64,000 nt of DNA. Origin: Cherax quadricarinatus (Eukaryota > Arthropoda > Malacostraca > Decapoda > Parastacidae). The number at the start of each line of letters is the position of its first letter. The stretch's first letter is position 1. The notes under the pieces were generated by a model. That model did not search any database, was not told where the DNA came from, and saw only the letters and a list, made by a program, of their open reading frames with translations. The position numbers were made by a program, and so were the translations under genes. Below, piece by piece: positions 54,901 to 64,000 of this stretch. The stretch is from positions 25,278 through 89,277 of the forward strand of contig NW_027196491.1 in assembly GCF_038502225.1 (NCBI RefSeq). Reading direction: 5' to 3'.

Positions 54901-55860
54901 GAACCCCACAGGTCCCAATATATACCTTCATTTTGACACTTCGTCCTGTAAAACATTGCCGCCAACACCCGACGCTTCACTTCCCAATAATCCCCCCCCC
55001 CCTCTGAAAACCCCACATCATGAAAATATAGTCTATATAAGCCACTGCACTTGCCACTTTCTCGGACATCCCCCCACTTCTAAACTGAGCGCTTTCAAAA
55101 CTGACATCCACTGAAACTCCAAAACCTGACTCATCTATTCTCTGATTCCACTCGGCCCCTCGCAAAATTGCACTACATGAAATGCCGTCTCCATCTCCAC
55201 CTCCCCGCAAAGCCCACATCACCCATCCTCCACAACTCACCTATTCTGAAGCAACGACCCCGACGGCAGTACACCATGTAGAAACCGATACATTTTCAAA
55301 TCTATACCAGATACCCCCCCAATCATACATCGGATATAACCCCACCATCTGTGCTACCACCTGACCTACTAACACCCTATACAATACCTTCACTGGTATC
55401 CTACCAGGTTCTCTAACCATCATCATAGCTCTCAATAATTTTTCATAATCACGCAGCTCTGCTTCCCGACATGTTTGCCGCAATATCTCATACACCTGCC
55501 CCAGAGTGCCCCTGTAGACTACCCCTGCCTTCATCACCACTTGTTTAACAAACACACACAATATCCTCTTATGCAAATCCAAGAACCCTAAACCCTTATG
55601 ACACACCGGTAATGTCACCACCTCCCTCAACCAGTTGCATCCCAACCCCCATAAAAACCAGAACACCCTCTGTAGGATGTGTGCAATCGCCTGTTCTCCA
55701 CCCTATTCACAAACCTTGCAGAGTTGGCCTCTTGTACCCCACCCTTATCACCCACATAAATGATACCACAAATCTGTAAACTCCTTTCCACCTTCTGCAC
55801 CACTGAGCATCTCCCCACTCACCCAAACCCATAATATTCGATTTACCTACATTAACCTTC
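54901..55860 (-). pseudogene. LINE family G (TX1/L1-like), RT C-terminus and beyond
   Basis: Minus strand: INVGKSNIMGLGEW (55860-55810), VQKVERSLQICGIIYVGD, NSARFVNRVENR, then an open 141-codon frame with FWFLWGLGCNWLREVV and LPVCHKGLGFLDL (55666-55241). The FLWG ... LP ... GGLG pattern is typical of the C-terminal region of TX1/L1-type LINEs. Three frames are used, so it is a pseudogene. Clade is tentative. Confidence 0.65.
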
Positions 55861-55861
55861 A

Positions 55862-56140
55862 TTCCCATTTAGGAATAATTGTCTTCAGTTATCCCCAGTA
55901 ATACTATAGTGTACAATTTTTTTCTGATGTTGGACTAAAGAAAACGTAATTCTTGCCATAACTCCTACAAGTCGCCTGCCTGTTACATCTCATATTTATG
56001 TTAATTTATTCTACTGTGGTGTGTATTTATCAAGTTTATATGTTAGGTAGCGTGTTTATTATATAATTTTGAAAAAATGTCATAGATGAATTAATGAAAA
56101 TGTATATATTAACGTAATATACGATATTTGATGGGCCTCA
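55862..56140 (+). repeat. Unclassified repeat X, copy B
   Basis: Uninterrupted copy linking the halves seen in copy A: CAGTAATACTATAGTG, CTCCTACAAGTCGCCTGC, GTGTATTTATCAAGTTTATA, TATATTAACGTAATATACGA. Confidence 0.7.
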
Positions 56141-56545
56141 GAGTGATTATTGAGTATTATTATTATCATCATTGTTAATATGGCGTCCTCGAGACAAAAG
56201 ACACTCATATTGATTTTAATGTGTACCTGCACTCCAACAAAGTGTGTAAGTTTACATATATACATATTATCAGAGTATATATAAAATATGAAATAACTTT
56301 AAAACACTTGAAATTTTGGAAAGTTTCCAGACTTAATGGAGGATGCGGAACTCAGGGAAAATATAAACAAACCGAGTTTCTGTGAAGTTAATAATATTGA
56401 TCAATTGCAGGGAGGAGAAAATTATAAATTAATATAATTTTACTGAAAAAGTCATCTCATATTTAAATAATAAAACTTAGATTTGAGGCAAAAAGAAAAA
56501 CTGTTGTGGCTAAACCAGTAGCAATTAAATATTTTTTTTTATACA
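56141..56545. other. No recognisable gene
   Basis: AT-rich, unassigned. Confidence 0.55.
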
Positions 56546-56547
56546 GG

Positions 56548-56790
56548 TGGGCCCCGCTTATACAGCAGGTTAAGTTCTGGACTACTGTAGAGCCCTGCTT
56601 ATATAGCAGGTTAAGTTCTAGACTACTGCAGAGCTCTGATTATACAGCAGGTTAGGTTCTGGACTACTGCATCACCCCGCTTATACAGCAGGTTAGGTTC
56701 TGGACTACTGCATCACCCCGCTTATACAGCAGGTTAGGTTCTGGACTACTGTAGAGCACCATTTATACAGCAGGTTAAGCTCTAGGTAAA
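56548..56790. repeat. ~41-bp tandem repeat
   Basis: Five to six copies of GCTTATACAGCAGGTTAGGT TCTGGACTACTG(CATCACCCC). Confidence 0.93.
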
Positions 56791-56840
56791 TAATGGTCTG
56801 AGATGATTTATTGTTGTTGAGCCCCATGCACAAATTCCAT

Positions 56841-57240
56841 ATTCAAATTCAAAGTTTATTCTCAATAAGGATTACAATGCTGAGTTTACAGAATTTGGTT
56901 ATTGTGTGGTTTACATGTAGTAAAATAATAATTACAGAGTGTACCACTAGAACACCTAGCATGGCTAGGCATTTCGGGCAGACTTAGAGTAATTCTTAAA
57001 TTTAAAATATTACAAATTATGAGGTAAGCTGGTATTATGGCTAAGTGACTAAATACTAGTTTGTGATTTTAGCAATGTGAATGCTTTTGTTTGGCACAGT
57101 ACATAGTTTCAGTATTGGAGTATCACAGGCCAACTTATGACTAGTTAGGATTCATTATTTTAAGATTGAGATTGATATTTCTGTTTATGGTCAAATGGGT
57201 GAGTGTAAGTGTGAACCACCAGGTGGTATTCGTGTAGTTA
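56841..57240 (-). other. LINE-F 3' UTR and (TTGAAT)n tail
   Basis: From the ORF2 stop at 57238-57240 downstream (minus) to AATAAACTTTGAATTTGAAT; includes GCCCGAAATGCCTAGCCATG. A second copy of this 3' end lies at 58271-58745. Confidence 0.8.
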
Positions 57241-58267
57241 GTTGACGGGGTGTATCAGGGAGATAAGATGTTTTCTAATGGTAGTTTTGAAAATGATGAA
57301 TGTGTCTGCAGTTCTAGAGTTTTCAGGTAGGGTTTTCCAGATTTTAAGGCCTTTGACATACATTGAATTTTTGTAAAGGTTTAGTTGGACACGGGGAATG
57401 TCATAGAGATGTTTGTGTCTGGTGTTATGCCTGTGGGTTCTGTCACAACTATCAAGAAAGCGTTTTAGGTCAAGGTTAATATTGGAATTTAAGGTCCTGT
57501 AGATGTAGATTGCACAGTAGTAAGTGTGGATGTACTGAACAGGGAGTAAGTTTTGATCTATGATAGGTGAGATAGTGGTACATGAGTGAGTGATATAGGG
57601 CCAGGAGGGCTGACTATGGAACATAGTACCGTATCTTCGATAGTATGCCTACGGTCTTGGAGATTTTCTTTGAAATTTGTTGTACATGTGTTAGAAATTT
57701 GAGTCTATTATCAAGGTGGATTCCTAAGAATTTTCCCTCTGTGAGCTTTCTGATAGTTGATCCGTTTATCATTATGTTAAGAGGAACATCTGTAGTTCTG
57801 TTTCCAAACTGAATGAAGTAGGTTTTGTCAATATTGAGAGTAAGTTTGTTAATCATAATCCAGGTAGATACTTTCTGTAATTCGGTATTTACAGTATTGG
57901 GTAGTATGACCTGCCTTGGGTGAGAGAAGACGTATGTAGTGTCATCTGCAAATAGTGTGGGTTTGAGTAGCTGCGATGCATTTGGTAGGTCGTTTATGTA
58001 AATGAGAAGAGGGCCTAGGACACTTCCCTGTGGGATACCAACTGTAATTAACTGTGCAGAAGAGTTTGCTTCATTTGTGTACACATATTGGCTTCTGTTG
58101 CTAAGGTATGACTTTAGGTAGTTAAAGGAGTGCCCTCTTATACCATAGTGTGATAATTTTATATGCAGCAAATCATGGTCAACTGTATTAAAAGCTTTAC
58201 ATAAATCAATGAAGATCATCAATGGGAGTTTTTTTTTCTCGAGTGCAGTGTATATTTGTTCTAGCAT
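57241..58267 (-). pseudogene. LINE-F ORF2, RT catalytic half and C-terminus
   Basis: Minus strand: LPLMIFIDLCKAFNTVDHDL, HYGIRGHSFNYLKSYLSNRS, VGIPQGSVLGPLL, TLFADDTTYVF (FADD 57941-57952), then KFLGIHLDNRLKF and VGILSKIRYYVP followed by an in-frame TAG where homologues continue, a frameshift, and CDRTHRHNTRHKHL ... LKIWKTLPENSRTADTF. RT residues are present; two or three lesions break the frame. Placed in the Jockey/L2 superfamily on motif order only. Confidence 0.85.
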
Positions 58268-58270
58268 GTG

Positions 58271-58745
58271 TATAATTCAAATTCAAATTCAAAGTTTATT
58301 CTCTATAAGGATTACAATGCTGAGTTTACAGAAATTTGGTTATTGTGTGGTTTACATGTAGTAAAATTGTGATTACAGAGTGTACCACTAGAACGCTTAG
58401 CATGGCTAGGCATTTCGGGCAGACTTAGTTTTATTCTTAATTGTAAAATATTACAAATTATGAGGTAAGTTGGTATTATGGCTAAGTGACTAAATGCTAG
58501 TTTGTGAGTTTAGCAATGTGAATGCTTTTGTTTTGGCACAGTACATAGTTTCAGTATTGGAGTATCACAGGATTCATTATTTTAAGATTGAGATTAATAT
58601 TTCTGTTTATGGTCAAATGAGTGAGTGAGTGTAAGTGTGAACCACCAGGTGGTATTCGTGTCGTTAGTTGACGGGGTGTATCAGGGAGATAAGATGTTTT
58701 CTAATGGTAGTTTTGAAGGTGATGAATGTGTCTGCAGTTCTAGAG
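58271..58745 (-). mobile_element. 5'-truncated LINE-F copy inserted into LINE-F
   Basis: 475 bp nearly identical to 56845-57310 (coding end from ENSRTADTF, 3' UTR, (TTGAAT)n tail), same orientation. The host frame reads RPNKNTND on one side and HMLEQIYTALEK on the other; excising the insert joins them in frame. A 4-bp GTAT flank is the only duplication I can see. Confidence 0.85.
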
Positions 58746-60250
58746 TTCTCAGTATCATTCGTATTTTTATTAGGTCTGATCCCAAACTGACAGGGGTTGA
58801 ATATGCTGTGGGAGATGAGGTAGGAATAGATTCGCTTATGAATTAATTTTTCAAAGATTTTAGAGGGTGTAAATTGGATATTGGCCTATAGTTATTCAAG
58901 TCTACTTTATCTCCTCCTTTATGTATTGGGGTGACCCTCGCTATCTTGAGAACTACCTTGTTCTTTAGTGTGTTGATAATAAGAGAGACTTCTGATGGGT
59001 TACTCGGAGGTAGGAATTCTGTGTTCTGGTAGGTGCCAGTGAGCTAGTCATTAGGTGGGGTATTTGAGCTTCGGTTTTTGCCTGTAAGGTTTTTCCTATG
59101 GTGGAAAAGAAAACATTGAGGCTGTTTGCTGTTTCAGTTGGTGGGAGTTGGGGTTCATCTGGTTTTGTTAGTTTGGTTGTTCTGTTTCCTGATATCTTTT
59201 TTGTTCCTAGAATTTCAGATAAGGTTTTCCAGGTCTTTTTTATGTCACCTTTTAAGATGGATAATCTGTTCTCATAATACAATTTTTTTTGCCCTTCTTA
59301 TCAGGCTTGTAAGAATAGATGGGTAACGTTTTGTTTGGTCTCTGGTTATGTGACCCATTCTGTACTGTTTTTCATATAGGTGCTTTATATTTAAGGATTT
59401 GAGGATGCTGGGTGTTAGCCAGGAACTGTTCAATCTCTTAGCTGTGATCTGTTTAGTTTTTTTTAGGGCAGTGTTTGTTATAGAGGTATTTGGTCATTTT
59501 TAGAAAATTATTAATACATTCGTCAGTATCTGTATAGATCTGTAGCTCAGTTTGCCAGTCGACGTTTGTCATTGCTGTTGTGAAGTTATTAATGGCTGCC
59601 TCATTATGAAGTCCGAAGGTTACTGTAGTAATGTCTTGGGGTAATTTACGTAGACTGATTATGAGAAAGGTAGGGTAGGGGGTCTGTGGTATTATCTGTG
59701 ATTATGCCTGATTTTAAAGGGGATATGGTGTTGGTCCGGATGTGGTCTAGTAGGGAAACACTAGTCTCTGTAATTCTTGTAGGTTTTATTACTGTTGGTA
59801 GCAACAAGCAGTTACTCATAGTATTTGTGAATTCAGTTACATGTGGTTCCTGGTGTTGCAGAAGATTTATATTGAAGTCTCCTGATAGTAGTAAGTGATC
59901 TTTATTTATGTGTGCATCAGTTATCATGCTTCCTAGGTTTTCACTAAAACGGCTAATATTTGACTGTGGTACTCTGCAGATGTTTATCACTGTGAGAGGT
60001 TTTTGTAGGTATTTGGCTGTGTAACCAGTTATGGCATAGACATCTGAATTATCTGGCCTTAGCCAGGTTTCGGTGAGAGTAATGATGGACATACTGGCAT
60101 ACAGGGAATTAAGTAATGCTGTGAGGTTATCGTAATGTTTGCTTAAAGATCTGACATTGTAGTTAAAGACAGTTATGTTGTTGTTGGTTATGAGAAGTGC
60201 CTTTGTTCTGCTGTGTAGTAATTACAGTTGTTGTTTGATTCATTTAAGTC
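58746..60250 (-). pseudogene. LINE-F ORF2, endonuclease and RT N-terminus
   Basis: Minus strand: SIITLTETWLRPDNSDVYAI (60092), LLLSGDFNINLLQHQEP, PTVIKPTRITETSVSLLDHI (APE blocks), then TWKTLSEILGTKKISGNR, ETANSLNVFFSTIGKTL (59282-58965), and ARVTPIHKGGDKVDLNNYRP leading to GSDLIKI-region text before the insertion. Multiple stops. The usual GYTAK...GGG block is partly deleted after KYLQKP. Confidence 0.82.
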
Positions 60251-61286
60251 ATTCAATAAGAGGTTGGTATCAGGATCAATGCTTGTAATCATAAGATTTT
60301 GGTGAATCTATAATTAGACTTAAGTATAAGACAATGTAAATATTCTAAAGCTAAAAAATAGCACCTTAATTGTTTCAACAAATGTGAATATATGAACTAA
60401 GGTAGTTCTTTAAAGCTAAAATAAAGGAGACAATATAAAGGGATTAAAATAAATAGTGGTAAACAAAGTGGTAATTAATTAAAGGAGCTTGGGAATATAA
60501 TAGTAAAATAATGAAAGTATTACACTTTAGCACGTGAAAATAAAACCTTAATTATTTTAACAAATGTGAATATATGAACTAAGGTAGTTATTTAAAGCTA
60601 AAATAAAGGAGAAAATATATAAGGGACTGAAATAAGTAGTGGTAAAGAGAGTTAAATGGACAGTCACTATGATATATTAATTTAGGAGTAAGATCTGACT
60701 TGTAATATGAAATTTGAGCAATTAATAGCATTAAAAAAAAAAGTAAAAAATATATGAGCTAGATAGTACTAGCTAGTAAAAGATAGTACAGGGAATTGTA
60801 CAATAATGTAATAGGAATATACACTAATTACACCACACAATATAAAAGACTAAAATAAGTAGTGGTAAACAAAATTAAATGAACAGATACAACCAAGAAT
60901 AACATTAATTTAGGAGTAAGATTTGACTTGCAACACAAAATTTGAGCAATTAATTGCAATAAAAAAGAAGTAGAAAGTATTTAAGGTAGTTGGTACTAGC
61001 TAGTAAAGGAAAGTTCAAGGAATTGCACAATAATGTAATAGGAACACATACTATATGCGTTCCTATTACAGTTTTTTCAAAGGAAGGTAGAGAAATCATG
61101 TTCATTTGAGATGATATATTGTTGTCCTGTTGCTATTTTTTTTAAACTAGTAATTTCTCATCTCGAGTAAAACACTGGTGTATTGTGTTTTCCTGTTTAA
61201 GTTTTCTCAACCTGAACGGAAGGTTTTGACGTTTTCTCGTTAGACACTTGTTGATGTACACTCCATTTTTCATTGTAATTGCTGAT
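60251..61286 (-). repeat. Inter-ORF region of LINE-F with tandem duplications
   Basis: About 1 kb AT-rich. A block containing ACAAATGTGAATATATGAAC and AAATAGTGGTAAACAAA recurs near 60370, 60560 and, in part, 60850; another with GACTTGTAATATGAAATTTGAGCAATTAAT recurs near 60700 and 60920. No coding. Confidence 0.7.
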
Positions 61287-61875
61287 TTAATTAGGTCCTT
61301 TTTTATCATATGAATGAAGTCTGATCATAATACTGTGCTTACTACCTTGTTTTACTTGCAAACGCATTTCTTTGTTTTCATTTCTTTGCACGATCACTTG
61401 TACATGGTCCTGTATTATCCTGATAGCAGTTTCTTTGCACTGGGCTTGTATTATGTCACTAGGAATGTGTGGGCTGTTTATTATAACTGCATCAGATAAC
61501 TTATCTTGTTCAGTTTTGTCGTCTTGGAAATCAAAGTATTCATTCAGTCGAGTGTGCATGTTCTGATTCCAGTCCTTGATTGCTTCTTCAACCTTCATAT
61601 TTAGGGTTGTTGTTTGGCCAGTGTGACTGGCTATAGCTAGTTTACAGAATATTATCTGTGTCACCACTTCCCGATGTAATCTTCTCTTCAAGGTTTTGGA
61701 TCTTGTTCTCGAGGATGGTGACCTTGGACTCACATCGCGCAAGTGTTGCTTTAATATCTTTGTTTTCGTTTTCTAGGGCGACAATGTATTCCCTAATAGT
61801 GTCAGGAAGAATCATACCTCGGTGTTCATGAGAGAATCCTTTGAAGGGAGTGGAGTAGAAGGGAGAGTCAGCCAT
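61287..61875 (-). pseudogene. LINE-F ORF1 (coiled-coil protein)
   Basis: Starts MADSPFYSTPFKGF at 61875. YIVALENENKDIKATLARCE and KVTILENKIQNLEEKI (residues 27-65) form clear heptads, as in the trimerising or multimerising ORF1 proteins of LINEs. A frameshift near 61645 leads to KVEEAIKDWNQNMHTRLNEY and CKETAIRIIQDHVQVIVQRN, a probable nucleic-acid-binding part. Total about 195 residues, stop at 61287. No RNA-binding motif is certain. ORF1 lies about 1 kb upstream of ORF2, an unusually long gap. Confidence 0.7.
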
Positions 61876-62550
61876 GTTTGTTGTTGTTGTTGTTGTTCCT
61901 TGGGCGGTGGTGATGGGGTATATGATACACCGGCGACCTGCTGGGTAGACATGTTGAGTCTTTTGTTACTGCTGTTGTTTCTCCTGCTATTTCCTTTCAT
62001 AGTATCACTGAAATACATACTATGAAGCTATGGAGGAGAAGGCTTTATTTCCCTGAGCAGTGGAGGCGGTGTTTGGGTTACCAGGGCTGTCTTCCTTAGA
62101 TAATCTATTTTGTCAAGATTTGGGTTGCATTATTAGTATTCCTGGGTTATTTTGTGGTCTACGTGGGTTCAAGCAGTTGTACCTTCAATTAGGCCATCAC
62201 AAGCTTTGATGAGCGATGGTTTCTTGAAGAATAAGAGCGGGTAAGATGCCGCTGCTGTTACCGATGTTACTGTCCAATTACAAGTTGCCACCGCGTTGGT
62301 AAATTCAAGTCTCTTCTTAAAAATCAAGTGCCTGTCATCTGCGGAACGCGGCAGGTTGTGTAGCGGGCTAGCTGCGGGATTTTCAAGGATAGCTCCTGGT
62401 CAAAGAGGCTGACCAGGTCCCTACTTAACAGAACTCAGTGTGAATGCTTTGAGAAGATACCAGAGCAGCGAACGGACTTCCCAGTGCATCGTTTCAGCGT
62501 AAATAGTTGAAGTGTTGTGCAGAAGGTTTGGTGTTGTTGAGTCAGGACCA
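61876..62550 (-). promoter_or_regulatory. Probable LINE-F 5' UTR
   Basis: Precedes ORF1 on the minus strand. An upstream frame with a poly-Gln stretch (KEQQQQQQ near 61890) overlaps ORF1 in another phase and may be non-coding. The 5' end of the element is not defined. Confidence 0.4.
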
Positions 62551-63060
62551 GTCAGCGCCTCCCCCCCTCTCCGCAAGGGCGTGTGTAGTAAACAGTGACC
62601 CTCTCATAACGCCTCGCCCCTGCCCGTCTCCCCCGCCTCACCCACCCAACTCCTAGCGCCACCCCATCTATAGAGGGTACTTCTCCCCTAACCCACGATG
62701 TCAGCGATGGCACTGCAGGGAGTGCCGGGCTCACAGGAACTTCCACTACAGGGACAGCATCGTGGAGTTCGACCGCGAGGCAGCTGTCAGGTGTGCCACA
62801 GGCAGTGTGTACTCAGTTCCTCAAGCTTCAACATCCGTGCACACGAGGGCCTGGGATCTTCAGTCAACTTGGCGTCCACCAGGACGTTGCCATGTCCCTA
62901 GGACAGCTCTCCATCTGGCTGCTAACGGAGCCACTGGCTTCTTGGACCTCTTGGGGAGGGTCGATGGTGCTCGTGCAAGCAGCAGATCCTGGGGCAACTT
63001 GCTGCTGTTTGCAATGGCTGTCTGCCGAGGAGAGACAGGCACCTAGCAACATCTGTTGTT
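62551..63060. other. GC-rich segment with exon-like piece
   Basis: CpG- and C-rich relative to neighbours. At 62705-62790 a frame reads RWHCRECRAHRNFHYRDSIV, preceded by a pyrimidine-rich tract and TCAG and followed by CAG|GTGTGC. I do not recognise the protein; the Cys pairs hint at a zinc ribbon. Could equally be chance. Confidence 0.3.
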
Positions 63061-63480
63061 GGGGCAATGAATGAATTCCCTGCTATGTTTGTTAACTGCT
63101 CATTACTCTGTAATTTGTCTATGATTGTAATCATGTGATAACGTGTTTATCATTCATTACCTTTGAAACTTGTCATGATTTTGACCAGCTCTACCTGGAG
63201 CTCATTACCTTTGTAAATTCTCATGATTAATGTGTTTATGATTCATTACCTTTGCAATTATTCATGAGTGTGACCAGCTCTACCTGGAGCTCATTACCTT
63301 TGTAACTTGGTCATGATTATGACCAGATCTAGTTCATTACCTTTGTAACTTGCTCAGCTATCAAAACTTTGGAGTCCAGTCCCTGGACCAATTATGTACC
63401 TCTGTAATCTTTTGACTACCGCCCACAGGATGGGTATGGGGTGCATAATAAACATATTAAACTGAATAAAACTTCTTAAA
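63061..63480 (+). repeat. Imperfect ~60-bp tandem and LINE-like 3' end
   Basis: GACCAGCTCTACCTGGAGCT CATTACCTTTGTAA recurs three times, followed by GGAGTCCAGTCCCTGGACCA and GTGCATAATAAACATATTAA, which looks like a LINE 3' UTR with polyadenylation signal. No coding part. Confidence 0.6.
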
Positions 63481-63732
63481 AATCACTTATTCACCCACAA
63501 CTAAATAAATACTGAATAACTGTATCTCATAAATGTTTTACCTGTGACACTATCAAACTTTGTTTTTTTAATTACATAACCTAACAGAATACTCCATTCT
63601 ACTGAATGCACAGCAACTCAGCAAATGACCATATAACCTGTCTTTGAAATACCCATTTATGCTTAATTGTTATTTGTTCACTACAATTTTTACCACTGAG
63701 TATATCATTGCTTCGTTAATCTTAAGTTAATT
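63481..63732. other. No recognisable feature
   Basis: AT-rich, unassigned. Confidence 0.5.
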
Positions 63733-63861
63733 TGAAGCCTGCCCGTAATGCTCTGCATACAAGGGGCTTTTGACATGTTACACTTAACCACTGTATTTCT
63801 TTGTACATCTATGCACCATGTTCAAATTAATAATAAATAAATAAATAAATAAATAAAAAGC
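63733..63861 (+). mobile_element. LINE/SINE 3' tail with (AAAT)n
   Basis: CTGCCCGTAATGCTCTGCAT ACAAGGGGC then ATTTCTTTGTACATCTATGC and an AATAAATAAATA tail. Confidence 0.7.
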
Positions 63862-64000
63862 AACACTCCCATTCTCATGTAACACACCATTTTTAGTGAA
63901 GGCATACGAAAATAATAATTTCCTACAGTTAGGCCGAGGAATACTATCGTGTACATATTTTCTTTGGTGTAAAACTAGAGAAAACGTTATTCTTTCAGAC
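63862..64000 (+). repeat. Unclassified repeat X, copy C (runs off the window)
   Basis: CTCCCATTCTCATGTAACAC, GAAGGCATACGAAAATAATA and GAAAACGTTATTCTTTCAGA match copy A from 52685. Confidence 0.7.

Overview
The window looks like intergenic DNA from a large, repeat-rich animal genome, most probably a decapod crustacean and perhaps a crayfish. The basis is the density of CR1-type LINE copies, tRNA-derived SINEs, Penelope-like element (PLE) debris, long (TA)n/(CA)n arrays, and LINE 3' ends and SINE bodies that I associate with decapod genomes. The taxon is inference. I found no convincing host gene; one 86-base exon-like segment near 62.7 kb is the only candidate. Nearly every long reading frame is either a retrotransposon remnant or an open phase of a tandem repeat.

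Layout. 0-2.4 kb: (TA)n tracts, a small terminal-inverted-repeat element (MITE-like, copy 1 of 3), a head-to-head pair of tRNA-derived SINEs, and a CR1 3' end. 2.4-4.6 kb: a PLE cluster with two palindromic pseudo-LTR pairs, a GIY-YIG endonuclease fragment and six hammerhead ribozyme (HHR) folds. One palindrome sits in a LINE with a clean 14-bp target duplication. 4.6-14.3 kb: a mosaic of nine CR1-like 'family A' fragments, one nearly full length but dead, plus a second GIY-YIG fragment. 15-16.7 kb: two related minisatellites. 16.8-19.5 kb: HHR-like motifs, a foldback element and head-to-head SINEs. 19.5-22.7 kb: a 13-bp minisatellite interrupted by a solo LTR followed by a tRNA-Leu primer binding site. 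22.7-29.4 kb: a CR1 copy, an RTE-like RT frame bounded by (TA)n on both sides, MITE copy 2 and LINE tails. 30-35.1 kb: GGTGAT-rich DNA, a 1.5-kb pyrimidine tract and a 2.5-kb array of a 27-bp unit carrying a CRE-like octamer. 36.4-40.7 kb: a PLE endonuclease tail, a nearly complete two-ORF CR1-type LINE with an SGNH-esterase-like ORF1, and a PLE terminus with the best-folding HHR. 40.7-47.2 kb: MITE copy 3, a 42-bp higher-order array, a decayed RTE-like copy and 200 bp of (GT)n. 48-56 kb: minus-strand remnants of three LINE families (D, E and G), two SINEs of one family (one inside LINE-E with 11-bp duplications) and a tRNA SINE. 56.8-62 kb: a minus-strand two-ORF LINE (family F) carrying a truncated copy of itself inside its RT. 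62-64 kb: a GC-rich stretch, LINE tails and the third copy of an unclassified repeat.

How the parts interact. This is an ecosystem of elements rather than a set of cooperating genes. Autonomous LINEs (CR1-A, B, RTE-like C, F) supply 3' tails that seed microsatellites; SINEs have inserted into LINEs and into PLE palindromes; PLE-derived termini carry self-cleaving RNA motifs and have moved as short palindromes without coding capacity. The most notable signal is the HHR set: several copies replace the catalytic-core pair C3-G8 by U3-A8 and carry one extra base before stem II.
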